Assembly (NCBI RefSeq): GCF_900114155.1
Contig: NZ_FOSC01000007.1
Coordinates: forward strand, 154,083-218,082
DNA: 64,000 nucleotides
Source: Marinobacter persicus
Lineage (GTDB): Bacteria; Pseudomonadota; Gammaproteobacteria; Pseudomonadales; Oleiphilaceae
Direction: 5' to 3'
Part shown: in pieces, positions 45,093-53,882 of the stretch
How the letters are laid out: every line of letters begins with the position of its first letter
How positions within the stretch are numbered: position 1 is the first letter of the stretch
The notes under the pieces: model-generated
Told to the model about the DNA's origin: nothing
Databases searched by the model: none
What the model saw: the letters and a program-made list of their open reading frames with translations, nothing else
Program-made: the position numbers and the translations under genes

Positions 45093-47267
45093 ATGAATCG
45101 GAACAAGTTGATACTGCTGGCCGCCATCGCTCTGGTTGTGGCGGTATTCATCGCGCTGGACGGCCACAAGGTGCTGACACTGGAAAACCTGCAGGCGCAC
45201 CAGACTTCGGTGGCGGCGTGGATTGAGCAGAACCTGTTGGTGGCGGTCACCGGTTACGCGGCCTTGTACGTGGTGGTCACCGCCCTGTCGTTACCCGGTG
45301 CCACCATTATGACCCTTGCCGGCGGGGCCTTTTTCGGCAATTTTTACGGTCTGGTGGCGGTCTCCATTGCTTCCACCATTGGTGCCTCGCTGGCGTTCCT
45401 GGTGGCTCGCTTTCTGTTGCGCGATACCCTGCGTGATAAATACCGGGACACCATTGCCAGAATCGACCGGGGCATCGAAAAAGACGGTGCCTTCTACCTG
45501 GCCACCCTGCGCCTGGTGCCGGTGTTTCCCTTCTTCCTGATCAACCTGGCCCTGGGGCTGACCAGCATGAAGCTGCGCACCTACGCCCTGGTGAGCTGGG
45601 TGGCCATGCTGCCGGGCACTTTTGTGTTTGTGAACGCCGGCACCCAGCTGGGGCAGATCCAGTCCACCTCGGACATTGTCTCGGCCGACCTGCTGTTGTC
45701 CTTTGCCCTGCTGGGGTTGTTCCCGCTGATTGCCAAATTCGTGGTGGGCTTTCTGCGTCGCCGGCGGGTGTATGCCGGTTGGCAGAAACCGGCACACTTT
45801 GACTACAACCTGCTGGTGATCGGTGGTGGTTCCGCCGGGTTGGTGTCGGCTTACATTGCGGCGGCCGTGAAAGCAAAAGTGGCGCTGATCGAAAAAGACA
45901 AAATGGGCGGCGATTGCCTGAACACCGGTTGCGTGCCGTCCAAGGCGTTGATCCGCAGCGCCAAGGCCGCCGATACCCTGCGCCACGCCAACCGCTACGG
46001 CCTGGAGTCGGTGCCGGTGAAAGGTTCGTTCAAAACCATCATGGAGCGGGTGCAAAGCGTCATCAGAAAAGTGGAACCCCACGATTCGCCCGAGCGTTAC
46101 GAGCAATTGGGGGTGGAATGCATTGCCGGCGAGGCGAGTTTTGTCTCGCCCTGGGAAATACAGGTGCGCCTGAACGATGGCGGCACTCAACGCCTGACGG
46201 CCCGCAGCATCGTGGTGGCCACCGGTGGCAAGCCGGCGCTGCCGCCTATCCCGGGGCTTGAGGACATGCAGCCGCTGACCTCGGAGAACCTGTGGCAACT
46301 GGAGGAGCAGCCGCAGCGCCTGCTGGTGCTGGGCGGCGGCCCGATCGGCTCGGAGCTGGCCCATGCCTTTGCCCGGCTGGGCAGCCAGGTGACCCAGGTG
46401 GAACGCGGCGAGTGCTTGCTGGCCAAAGAGGATACCGACGTGTCTGCGTTGATTCTCCAACAGTTCGAGGCCGATGGCATCGATGTCCGGTTGAATCACG
46501 AGGCGACGGAGTTCCGTGTCGAAGAGGGCGAGAAGGTGGCTTACTGTGATCATAACGGCACGCAGGTACGTATTCCCTTTGACGAAGTCCTGGTGGCCGT
46601 GGGCCGCGCGGCCAATACCGAAAACCTGGGGCTGGATGAGATCGGTGTCGAAACACTGCCCAACGGCACGGTGCCGGTGGAGGCGGACATGAGCCTTCGC
46701 TACCCGAACGTGTTTGCCTGTGGCGATGTGGCCGGGCCCTACCAGTTTACCCACGCGGCGGCCCACCAGGCCTGGTACGCGGCGGTGAATGGCCTGTTTG
46801 GCCAGTTCAGGCGCTTCCGGGTGGATTACCGGGTGATGCCCTGGGTGACTTTCACCTCGCCGGAAGTGGCGCGGGTGGGGCTCAGTGAAACGGAGGCGAA
46901 GGAACAAGGCATCGCCTACGAGGTGACCCGATACGGTCTGGACGATCTGGACCGAGCCATTACCGAGAGCGAAGGGCAGGGCTTTATCAAAGTGCTGACG
47001 CCGCCCGGAAAGGACAGGATTCTGGGTGCCGTGGTGGTCGGTGCCCACGCCGGTGAAATCCTGGCGGAATTCACCCTCGCCATGAAACACGGCCTGGGGC
47101 TGAACAAGATTCTCGGGACCATCCACCCCTACCCGACCTGGAACGAGTCGGCCAAATTTGCCGCCGGCGAGTGGAAAAAAGCCCACGCCCCCGGCACGGT
47201 ATTGAAACTGCTGGAGAAATTCCACGGCTGGCGCCGGGGTAAGAACGGTATGCCGAACTCCGGGTAA
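45093..47267 (+). CDS. Fusion of a VTT/DedA-like membrane domain and a mercuric-reductase-like FAD oxidoreductase
   Basis: A 724-residue two-domain protein. Residues 1 to about 230 form a TVP38/TMEM64 (VTT, SNARE-associated) membrane domain with YVVVTALSLPGATIMTLAGGAFFG and PVFPFFLINLALGL. From about residue 240 a flavoprotein disulfide reductase follows: VIGGGSAGLVSAYIAA, the redox pair C275 and C280 in GGDCLNTGCVPSK, an NADPH site GGGPIGSELAHAF, and HPYPTWNE at the end. No mercury-binding N-terminal domain is seen. The fusion places a dithiol reductase at the membrane; its substrate is unknown. Confidence 0.9.
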   Translation: MNRNKLILLAAIALVVAVFIALDGHKVLTLENLQAHQTSVAAWIEQNLLVAVTGYAALYVVVTALSLPGATIMTLAGGAFFGNFYGLVAVSIASTIGASLAFLVARFLLRDTLRDKYRDTIARIDRGIEKDGAFYLATLRLVPVFPFFLINLALGLTSMKLRTYALVSWVAMLPGTFVFVNAGTQLGQIQSTSDIVSADLLLSFALLGLFPLIAKFVVGFLRRRRVYAGWQKPAHFDYNLLVIGGGSAGLVSAYIAAAVKAKVALIEKDKMGGDCLNTGCVPSKALIRSAKAADTLRHANRYGLESVPVKGSFKTIMERVQSVIRKVEPHDSPERYEQLGVECIAGEASFVSPWEIQVRLNDGGTQRLTARSIVVATGGKPALPPIPGLEDMQPLTSENLWQLEEQPQRLLVLGGGPIGSELAHAFARLGSQVTQVERGECLLAKEDTDVSALILQQFEADGIDVRLNHEATEFRVEEGEKVAYCDHNGTQVRIPFDEVLVAVGRAANTENLGLDEIGVETLPNGTVPVEADMSLRYPNVFACGDVAGPYQFTHAAAHQAWYAAVNGLFGQFRRFRVDYRVMPWVTFTSPEVARVGLSETEAKEQGIAYEVTRYGLDDLDRAITESEGQGFIKVLTPPGKDRILGAVVVGAHAGEILAEFTLAMKHGLGLNKILGTIHPYPTWNESAKFAAGEWKKAHAPGTVLKLLEKFHGWRRGKNGMPNSG

Positions 47268-47349
47268 GGGGCTGAATTCAGGGAACCTGTAACAAACAGG
47301 TCAAGCCTGTGTCAGAGTTTCAGATAATGGCAATCATCAAGGAGCTTGC

Positions 47350-48315
47350 ATGCCCCTGACTGAAGAAAGAACTGCAAAGCGCCGAATCCCTGCTGTTGAA
47401 GTGCTCGAACCCCGGGCCCGGGACAGCTGGACCCACACCCGCAACGGCGACCGGCGCGGCTACATTGACGCGGATAAGCTCAGGGAGCTGTGGATTCACA
47501 CCGGCACCGCCTGCAACCTCGCCTGTCCCTTCTGCCTGGAAGGCTCCCACCCGGGCGATGGCCGCATTCCCGGCATGAAGCTCAGTGATGTAAAACCGTT
47601 TATCCACGAGGCCCTGGACATGGGGGTGGAGCAGTTCTCCTTCACTGGTGGCGAGCCGTTCGTGATCCGGGATTTCGTGAACATCCTGGATTACGCCAGC
47701 CAGCACCGGCCCTGCTTCGTGCTCACCAATGCCACCGAACCGCTGCACAAGCGTGAGCACCAGGTGCTGCCATTGCTGGATAATCCCTACCCGATCCACT
47801 TCCGTGTGAGCCTGGATTTCCCGGACCGCGCCCGGCATGACAAGGACCGGGGCGAGGGCAGTTTCGAGCAGGCACTGGACGGCATTCGCTGGCTGATCAA
47901 CCAGGGCTTCCAGGTGTCCATCGCCCGGCAGACCGATCCGGGTGAAAACCCGCAGGATGTGGAAGCGGCCTTCCGGGCCATTTTCCGGGACTGGAGCATT
48001 CCCGAGGATCTGTCCTTCACCGCCTTCCCGGACCTGGGCACCCCCGGCTCGGAAGACGGCAGCCCAGAGATCACCGAAACCTGCATGGAGAAGTACCCCA
48101 CCAGGGAATCCCGGTCCCACTTCATGTGCACTTACACCCGCATGCTGGTGAAGAAGGGCGATCAGGTTCGGGTGTATGCCTGCACCCTGGTGGATGACGA
48201 CCCGCAGTACGATCTGGGCGGCACCCTGGCCGAAAGCATGGACGAGCGCATCATGCTGCGCCATCACCGGTGTTTTGCCTGTTACCGGTTCGGGGCGAGT
48301 TGTTCTGCTCCCTAG
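47350..48315 (+). CDS. Radical SAM protein of unknown substrate
   Basis: A 321-residue radical SAM enzyme. The cluster motif is C55-N-L-A-C59-P-F-C62, followed by FSFTGGEPFV and a TIM-barrel-like middle. Near the C-terminus C308, C311 and C318 (CFACYRFGASC) may bind a second cluster, as in SPASM-like proteins, though the motif is short. It starts 82 bases after the VTT-oxidoreductase gene and may be cotranscribed. The 48353-48451 palindrome follows the stop by 38 bases. Confidence 0.85.
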   Translation: MPLTEERTAKRRIPAVEVLEPRARDSWTHTRNGDRRGYIDADKLRELWIHTGTACNLACPFCLEGSHPGDGRIPGMKLSDVKPFIHEALDMGVEQFSFTGGEPFVIRDFVNILDYASQHRPCFVLTNATEPLHKREHQVLPLLDNPYPIHFRVSLDFPDRARHDKDRGEGSFEQALDGIRWLINQGFQVSIARQTDPGENPQDVEAAFRAIFRDWSIPEDLSFTAFPDLGTPGSEDGSPEITETCMEKYPTRESRSHFMCTYTRMLVKKGDQVRVYACTLVDDDPQYDLGGTLAESMDERIMLRHHRCFACYRFGASCSAP

Positions 48316-48352
48316 GATTACGCTGTTCTCGCAGGACTGGTTACTTCGTTTG

Positions 48353-48451
48353 GCGGCCTGTGGGGTGGTGCAAGATTTCCCTTGGAAAAATAACTCGCTG
48401 CGCTCAGACATCTTTTTCCGGCGGGAAATCTTGCACCACCCCACAGACCGC
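48353..48451. repeat. Imperfect palindrome with conserved centre, copy 3 of 3
   Basis: The best-paired copy: left arm 48353-48390 (GCGGCCTGTGGGGTGGTGCA, then AGATTTCCC and GGAAAAA) is nearly complementary to right arm 48412-48451 over about 38 bases with about four differences, including the same bulge near the centre as in the other copies. The centre 48391-48411 reads ACTCGCTGCGCTCAGACA. Arms are unrelated to those at 1994 and 10147. It lies between the radical SAM stop and the symporter start. Confidence 0.88.
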
Positions 48452-48501
48452 GGAAGACGCCGTGCGATTCGCACCCTGGATAGTAAGGACATTGGATACC
48501 T

Positions 48502-49275
48502 ATGAGCTTTTCGGAAGGGTTTTTGTTTTGGGGATTTCTGCTGGTCTACGGCGTGGTGATGTATGTGTTGTCGCCCAAGAGCCGGAATGCCAATTCCTTC
48601 TATAAGGGCGCGGATGACCAGGGCAATCCGGTGGGGCAGTGGTCGCTGACGGCCAGTATTTTTATCAGCTGGATTTTCGCCAAGTCGGTGACCAACGCGG
48701 CCAACCTGGGGGCTGCCTATGGGGTAACCGGCGGTTTGGCTTATGCCAGTTACTGGCTGTCGATTCCGGTGGCCGGTTACGTGATTTACCTGATTCGCAC
48801 CCAGACCGGCGCCCGCAGTTTGCAGGAATTTCTCACCTCCCGCTTCGGCCGGCTGGCCAGTCTGGCGTTTGCGGCGGCCATTCTGATCCGGTTGTACAAC
48901 GAGGTGTGGAGCAACACCGCCGTGGTGGGTGGCTATTTCGGCCTGCCCGGCGAATGGGAATACTACGCCGCCGCCATGCTGTTTACCGCCTTTACCCTGG
49001 CTTACAGCCTGAAGGGCGGGCTGCGCTCGTCGATTTTCACCGATGTAATCCAGGCTTTCGTTTTCGTGTTTTTTGTCGGCGCGGTGCTGTTTCTGGTGGT
49101 GCCGGCCAACGATACCAGCGCGTTGCTGACCAATGGCGAGTTCCGGTTGGATGCCGGCTTTGATCTGTTGCTGGGGGTGAATGCCTGGGGCTTTCTGATC
49201 TGTAGCGCCGGTTTCTTCCTGCCGTTGGCGCTGCGCCGATTGGCGGGTCGGTCGCTGGCAACCGGAGGAGTTTAG
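48502..49275 (+). pseudogene. Shortened sodium:solute symporter-family gene
   Basis: Encodes 257 residues resembling the N-terminal half of an SSS-family transporter: NSFYKGADDQGNPVGQWSLTASIFISWIFAKSVTNAANLGA, then SLQEFLTSRFGRLASLAF and SLKGGLRSSIFTDVIQAFVF. Family members are usually about 450-500 residues with 11-13 helices. Here the frame passes LDAGFDLLLGV and then changes to a short hydrophobic end (NAWGFLICSAGFFLPLALRR) and stops, so a C-terminal or internal deletion is likely. No continuation is visible in other frames downstream. A functional short protein cannot be excluded. Confidence 0.6.
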
Positions 49276-49315
49276 GCTATTTTATGGGTGTCAGCCTGTT
49301 CAAGAGCGATGTTTG

Positions 49316-49338
49316 GAGGCCTAAAGGTTTTAGGCCTC
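49316..49338. repeat. Perfect 10-base-pair hairpin upstream of ectA
   Basis: GAGGCCTAAA and TTTAGGCCTC are perfect inverted repeats around GGT. No T-run follows on the plus strand. It lies between the shortened symporter gene and the ectA promoter, in a 239-base gap with no other feature except that promoter. Confidence 0.6.
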
Positions 49339-49452
49339 ACTCTGAACGGAGTCAGAAGCTCTCGTATCGGCTAACGGCTGGATATTTATCGGATTTTGTC
49401 TATGCTTGAGGTGTGGTTGGTGTCTTGCAGAGGGTCGCTGCGAGGCGCCAAC

Positions 49453-49480
49453 TTGAAATATATTTCGTGGTCTATATAAT
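49453..49480 (+). promoter_or_regulatory. Promoter of the ectA operon
   Basis: TTGAAA (49453-49458) and TATAAT (49475-49480) are 16 bases apart in AT-rich DNA, 34 bases before the ectA ATG. The near-consensus elements suggest strong expression, probably osmotically controlled as in other ect operons; no EctR gene adjoins it. Confidence 0.7.
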
Positions 49481-49514
49481 TTCTAACCATCTTTTGGCAG
49501 CGAGTTAATCAAAT

Positions 49515-50030
49515 ATGACATCTGAAGGCTCGAATACCACCGCCATCAAACTTCGCGTTCCCGTGAAAGATGATGGCTACAGACTTCACCAGTTGGTGGC
49601 AGAATGCCCGCCGCTGGACCCCAACTCCATCTACTGCAACCTCCTGCAGTGCAGCCACTTTGCCGAGACCGGCGTGGCGGCGGAAATGGACGGCGATCTG
49701 GTCGGCTTCATTTCCGGTTATATTCCCCCCCAGCAGCCCGAAACCGTATTTGTCTGGCAGGTGGCGGTCCACGAGAAAGGCCGTGGCCAGGGCCTGGCCA
49801 AGCGCATGTTGAAGGAAATCGTGGCTCGTGAGGCGTGTAAAAACGTCACGCACATGGAAACCACCATTACCGAAGACAACGAGGCTTCCTGGGCACTGTT
49901 CCGCTCCTTCGCCCGTGACATGGGCGCCGAGCTCACCTACCACGAGCACTTCGAGAAAGAGACCCACTTCGGCGGGCAGCACGACTCCGAGTTTCTGCTG
50001 CGCATCGGGCCTTTCACGAAGTCCGCCTGA
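49515..50030 (+). CDS. ectA: L-2,4-diaminobutyrate acetyltransferase
   Basis: GNAT-family enzyme that acetylates diaminobutyrate at the gamma amino group using acetyl-CoA, the second ectoine step. The acetyl-CoA loop is GRGQGLA (residues 89-95) after VFVWQVAVHEK; PPLDPNSIYCNLLQCSHFA is the family's substrate region. The 171 residues are a normal length. It has a near-consensus promoter and a weak ribosome-binding site. A 180-base spacer with a hairpin separates it from ectB, longer than is usual in ect operons. Confidence 0.95.
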   Translation: MTSEGSNTTAIKLRVPVKDDGYRLHQLVAECPPLDPNSIYCNLLQCSHFAETGVAAEMDGDLVGFISGYIPPQQPETVFVWQVAVHEKGRGQGLAKRMLKEIVAREACKNVTHMETTITEDNEASWALFRSFARDMGAELTYHEHFEKETHFGGQHDSEFLLRIGPFTKSA

Positions 50031-50078
50031 TAGCCCCGGTACACGCCCCGGCGTGACCAACCGTGATCTGGACTAGCC

Positions 50079-50104
50079 GGCAGGCCGCCCGAGGTGGGCC
50101 TGCC
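50079..50104 (+). repeat. Hairpin in the ectA-ectB spacer
   Basis: GGCAGGCC (50079-50086) and GGCCTGCC (50097-50104) pair as an eight-base stem. No T-run follows, so it is not a standard terminator; it may stabilise ectA mRNA or mark a processing point between ectA and ectB. Confidence 0.5.
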
Positions 50105-50210
50105 ATCAAGGCTATAACCAACGCACGGTGGGCTTGTTGCGACCCCTCGAAACAACTCCGCAAGCTCACCGGGCATCTACCTCGAACCTGATATGCTAAG
50201 AGGCAAGACC

Positions 50211-51479
50211 ATGGAACTTTTCAAGTCGACCGAATCCGAAGTACGTGTATATTCCCGTGCCTTTCCGGTGATTTTTAACCGCGCCAAGAACGCGCACCTG
50301 TACACCGAAGACGGCAAGGAATACCTCGATTTTCTGGCCGGCGCTGGCTCTCTGAATTATGGCCACAACAACGACACCCTGAAAAAAGCCCTGCTCGAGT
50401 ACATTGAATCCGACGGCGTAAGCCAGGGCCTGGACCTGTTCACCACCGCCAAGCACGACTTTATCGAGTCCTACAAGAAGCACATCCTTGAGCCCCGTGG
50501 CCTGGACTACAAGATGCAGTTCACCGGCCCGACCGGTACCAACTGTGTGGAAGCGGCGATGAAGCTGGCCCGTAAAGTGAAAGGCCGCACCAACATCATC
50601 TCCTTCTCCAACGGCTTCCACGGCGTGACTACCGGTGCCGTTGCGGCGACTGGTAACGAACATCACCGTGGTGGCGTTGGCCTGCCGCTGACCGGCGTGG
50701 ATTTCCTGTTCTACGACGGCTACCTGGGCGAAGACGTGGACACCCTGAAAATCATGGACAAGGTGCTGTCTGACAGCTCCTCCGGCGTTGAGCTGCCGGC
50801 TGCTGTGATTGTTGAGGCCATCCAGGGCGAAGGTGGTCTGAACGCCGCCCGCGCCGAATGGCTCAAGGGCCTGTCCGAGCTGTGCAAGAAGCACGACATC
50901 CTGTTGATTCTGGACGACATCCAGGCCGGTAACGGTCGCACCGGCGATTTCTTCAGCTTTGAATTTGCCGGCATCAAGCCGGACATTGTGACTGTATCCA
51001 AGTCCCTGTCCGGTTACGGCCTGCCGATGGCGCTGGTGCTGTTCAAGCCGGAGCTGGACGTCTGGGCCTCCGGTGAGCACAACGGTACCTTCCGTGGCAA
51101 CAACATGGCGTTTGTAACCGCCCGGGCTGCCGTTGAGACCTACTGGAAAGACGATGCTTTCGCCAATGCGGTGAAAGCCAAGTCTGAAGTGCTGGCTGAA
51201 GGTCTGCAGGCGATCTGCAACAAATACCCGAGCGAGTTCCGTCTGAAAGGTCGTGGCATGATGCGTGGTATCTCTGCCGCCAATGCCGATCTGACCGGCC
51301 CGATCACCAAGCGCGCGTTCGAAAAAGGCCTGATCATCGAGACCAGTGGTCCGAACGACGAGGTGATCAAGTGTCTGATGCCGCTGACCACCAGCGAGGA
51401 AGACCTGAAGAAGGGGACAGCCCTGCTGGCGGAAAGTGTCGATGAAATCATGCAGGAAGGTGTGAGCCAGGCGTCATAA
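50211..51479 (+). CDS. ectB: Diaminobutyrate-2-oxoglutarate transaminase
   Basis: Class III PLP aminotransferase that forms L-2,4-diaminobutyrate from aspartate semialdehyde with glutamate, the first ectoine step. The PLP lysine is K264 in [12 protein letters not shown], with [14 protein letters not shown] before it. It is 422 residues, family length. ATG at 50211 is chosen because GAGG lies seven bases before it and [16 protein letters not shown] is the usual N-terminus; ATG at 50193 is upstream. The next gene is ask rather than ectC. Confidence 0.96.
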   Translation: MELFKSTESEVRVYSRAFPVIFNRAKNAHLYTEDGKEYLDFLAGAGSLNYGHNNDTLKKALLEYIESDGVSQGLDLFTTAKHDFIESYKKHILEPRGLDYKMQFTGPTGTNCVEAAMKLARKVKGRTNIISFSNGFHGVTTGAVAATGNEHHRGGVGLPLTGVDFLFYDGYLGEDVDTLKIMDKVLSDSSSGVELPAAVIVEAIQGEGGLNAARAEWLKGLSELCKKHDILLILDDIQAGNGRTGDFFSFEFAGIKPDIVTVSKSLSGYGLPMALVLFKPELDVWASGEHNGTFRGNNMAFVTARAAVETYWKDDAFANAVKAKSEVLAEGLQAICNKYPSEFRLKGRGMMRGISAANADLTGPITKRAFEKGLIIETSGPNDEVIKCLMPLTTSEEDLKKGTALLAESVDEIMQEGVSQAS

Positions 51480-51534
51480 AAGACGCCTATACTGACACAG
51501 GACATTCATTCTGCAGGACAGCAAAGGCAAAAAC

Positions 51535-52989
51535 ATGACTACGGCACAACATACCGTCGAAAAAATCGGCGGTACCTCCATGAGCAACTACGAGGCCGTG
51601 CGCGACAACATCATTGTTGGTAACCGCGATAAAAGCGACCTCTACCAGCGTATTTTTGTGGTGTCCGCCTATGGCGGAGTGACCGACGAACTGCTGGAAC
51701 ACAAAAAGACCGGTGAGCCGGGCGTTTACGCCCTGTTCGCCGATGCCGAATCGGACTGGGCCTGGGGTGACGATCTCACCAAGCTGGTGAAGTTCCTGAC
51801 CGACATCAACGGTGACCTGTTCGAAGACCCGATGCTCAAGCAGCAGGCGGACCAGTTCATTACCGACCGCATCGAAGGTGTACGCGGTTGCCTGATTGAT
51901 CTGCAGCGCCTGTGCTCCTACGGCCAGTTCCAGCTCGAAGAGCACCTGCTGACCGTGCGTGAAATGCTGGCCGGTATTGGTGAGGCCCACAGTGCCTTCA
52001 ACACCGCGCTCAAACTGCAGCAGGAAGGCATCAACGCCCGGTTTGTCGACCTGACCGGCTGGCGGGATTCCGAGCTGTTGCCGCTGGACGAGAAGCTGCA
52101 GCAGGCGTTCGACAGTGTGGATCTGAGCCGTGAACTGCCGATCGTGACTGGCTACGCCCAGTGTAAAGAAGGCCTGATGCGCACGTTTGACCGTGGCTAC
52201 AGTGAAATGACCTTCAGCCGGGTGGCGGTGATCACCAATGCCCGCGAAGCCATCATTCACAAGGAATACCACCTGAGCTCGGCCGACCCGAAAATCGTCG
52301 GCGAAGACAAGGTGGTGCCGCTGGGCCGCACCAACTACGACATCGCCGACCAACTGGCCAACCTGGGTATGGAAGCCATTCACCCCCGGGCCGGCAAGGG
52401 CCTGCGCCAGAACGAAATTCCGCTGCGGGTGATGAACACCTTCGAGCCGGAGCATACCGGTACGCTGATCACCGGCGACTATGTCAGTGAGAAGCCCCAG
52501 GTGGAAATCATTGCCGGCGCCAAGGGCGTGTTTGCCATCGAGGTGTTCGATCAGGACATGCAGGGCGAACCGGGCTCCGACCGCAAGATTCTGGACGTGC
52601 TGACCCGCTTCAAGGTGCGCTTCATGTCCAAGGACACCAACGCCAACACCATCACTCACTACGTGGATACCACGCTCAAGCATGTGAAGCGTGTGGTGAA
52701 GGCGCTGGAGGAAGAGTTCCCGAATGCCGAAGTCAGCACCCGCAAGGTGGCTCTGGTTTCCGCCTGCGGCAGCGACATGAAAGTGCCGGGTATCCTGGCC
52801 CGTTCGGTGAAGGCCCTGGCCGATCAGGAAATCAGTGTACTGGCCATCCATCAGTGCATGCGCCAGGTGGATATCCAGTTCGTGATCGATGAGGACAACT
52901 ACGACCAGGCCATTGCCGGCCTGCACGGTGCCCTGATCGAGCCCCACAATCACGAATACGCGATTGTCGCGGCTTCCGAAACCACCTGA
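51535..52989 (+). CDS. ask: Aspartate kinase of the ectoine type (Ask_Ect)
   Basis: A 484-residue aspartate kinase that phosphorylates aspartate and feeds aspartate semialdehyde into ectoine synthesis. The N-terminal VEKIGGTSM motif is the kinase signature; tandem ACT domains lie in the last third (VSACGSDMKVPGILARSVKAL, then QEISVLAIHQCMRQVDIQF). Its place right after ectB and the N-terminal insertion (about residues 50-90) point to the specialised Ask_Ect group rather than LysC. Start 56 bases after ectB; a strong terminator follows. Confidence 0.94.
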   Translation: MTTAQHTVEKIGGTSMSNYEAVRDNIIVGNRDKSDLYQRIFVVSAYGGVTDELLEHKKTGEPGVYALFADAESDWAWGDDLTKLVKFLTDINGDLFEDPMLKQQADQFITDRIEGVRGCLIDLQRLCSYGQFQLEEHLLTVREMLAGIGEAHSAFNTALKLQQEGINARFVDLTGWRDSELLPLDEKLQQAFDSVDLSRELPIVTGYAQCKEGLMRTFDRGYSEMTFSRVAVITNAREAIIHKEYHLSSADPKIVGEDKVVPLGRTNYDIADQLANLGMEAIHPRAGKGLRQNEIPLRVMNTFEPEHTGTLITGDYVSEKPQVEIIAGAKGVFAIEVFDQDMQGEPGSDRKILDVLTRFKVRFMSKDTNANTITHYVDTTLKHVKRVVKALEEEFPNAEVSTRKVALVSACGSDMKVPGILARSVKALADQEISVLAIHQCMRQVDIQFVIDEDNYDQAIAGLHGALIEPHNHEYAIVAASETT

Positions 52990-53007
52990 TCCTGTGGTCT
53001 CAGACGG

Positions 53008-53034
53008 AAAGGCCGGGTATTCTGCCCGGCCTTT
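53008..53034. terminator. Terminator after ask
   Basis: AAAGGCCGGG and CCCGGCCTTT pair around TATTCTG. It lies 18 bases after the ask stop and 33 bases before the stop of a convergent gene, so it can serve both strands. Confidence 0.8.
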
Positions 53035-53067
53035 CACTGCCTTCCTTTCAAACTGCCCGCTTTCCGG

Positions 53068-53523
53068 TCAGCCGCTGTGCACCAGGTAGAACCAGCCACC
53101 CGCAGCAATCTGGCAGGCCAGTACGGTCAGGGTCAGTACCAGCCGTAATTTCAGATACCATCCCGGCCAGTAATGTCGCATCCAGCGGGCATCTACCAGA
53201 TACAGCATCAGATAGGCGATGGTGTAGATCACAATCTTGTGGGGCGTTTCCAGCAACAAACCGATACCGGCCGTGACAAAAAACGCCTGGCTCAGCAGCA
53301 TGCAGACAATGGGCGATTGCGGGTAAGTACGGTTTTCCAGCTGCAGGGCGATGGTCCAGTAGATACCTGCCATGAAGGCGAGAATGCCGGCACTGTAGAT
53401 GTAGAACCAGGCCAGGATAGCCACACTGCGCGAGGGCAGAACGAACAGCCCGGCGATACCCGCCAGAAACGGGATCAGCCCGGCCAGGCCAACCACGATG
53501 GCCAGTCGAGCGACTGCAATCAC
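53068..53523 (-). CDS. DUF3429 membrane protein
   Basis: A 151-residue protein with five hydrophobic helices and the DUF3429 pattern: LAGLIPFLAGIAGLF, then AILAWFYIYSAGILAFMAGIYW, and a C-terminal part with MRHYWPGWYLKLRLVLT. The function is unknown. Its ATG overlaps the stop of the DUF6482 gene upstream (ATGA). Confidence 0.8.
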   Translation of the reverse strand: MIAVARLAIVVGLAGLIPFLAGIAGLFVLPSRSVAILAWFYIYSAGILAFMAGIYWTIALQLENRTYPQSPIVCMLLSQAFFVTAGIGLLLETPHKIVIYTIAYLMLYLVDARWMRHYWPGWYLKLRLVLTLTVLACQIAAGGWFYLVHSG

Positions 53524-53825
53524 GGCCGCTGCCTCTGGATCTGGATGCGCATGGGCTCAATCTTCGTGGCCGGCATGCCCACCATTTCGTGGTAGGCGGA
53601 CGGGTGAACGACCTGGGTTTCCTGTATGTCCATCGAGCCCAGGGTGTCCTGAATCTGCCAGGTGCTGCGGAACAGGCGGGTCTGGCCCTTGTTGTCCGAC
53701 AGCATTTTCATGCCCCACTCGCCGTGCAGGCGAGCCATGTATTGCTGGCCTTCAATGGAGATGATTTCCAGCAGGTCTATACAGAGATTTTCGGTACTTC
53801 TGAGCTCTTCCAGTGTGATGCGCAC
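53520..53825 (-). CDS. DUF6482-like small protein
   Basis: A 101-residue soluble protein. MRITLEELRSTENLCIDLLEIISIEGQQYMARLH then a short loop and a second half with VVHPSAYHEMVGMP match what I recall of DUF6482 in Marinobacter and Pseudomonas. The function is unknown. It overlaps the DUF3429 gene by four bases, so the two are translated together. Confidence 0.7.
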   Translation of the reverse strand: MRITLEELRSTENLCIDLLEIISIEGQQYMARLHGEWGMKMLSDNKGQTRLFRSTWQIQDTLGSMDIQETQVVHPSAYHEMVGMPATKIEPMRIQIQRQRP

Positions 53826-53882
53826 GATGCTTCTCCTGATTGCACATGTTGCTCTAGCTTACGAGCAACGGAGCAGACAGGA

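Noticed and set aside
45291..47225. A 644-codon open frame on the minus strand
   Set aside because: It lies wholly opposite the VTT-oxidoreductase fusion, whose motifs are clear; the minus-strand product is rich in His, Gln and Gly with no family features, typical of the reverse of a GC-rich gene.
45093..47267. A mercury resistance gene (merA)
   Set aside because: It lacks the metal-binding N-terminal domain and the C-terminal cysteine pair of MerA, and no merR, merT or merP is nearby.
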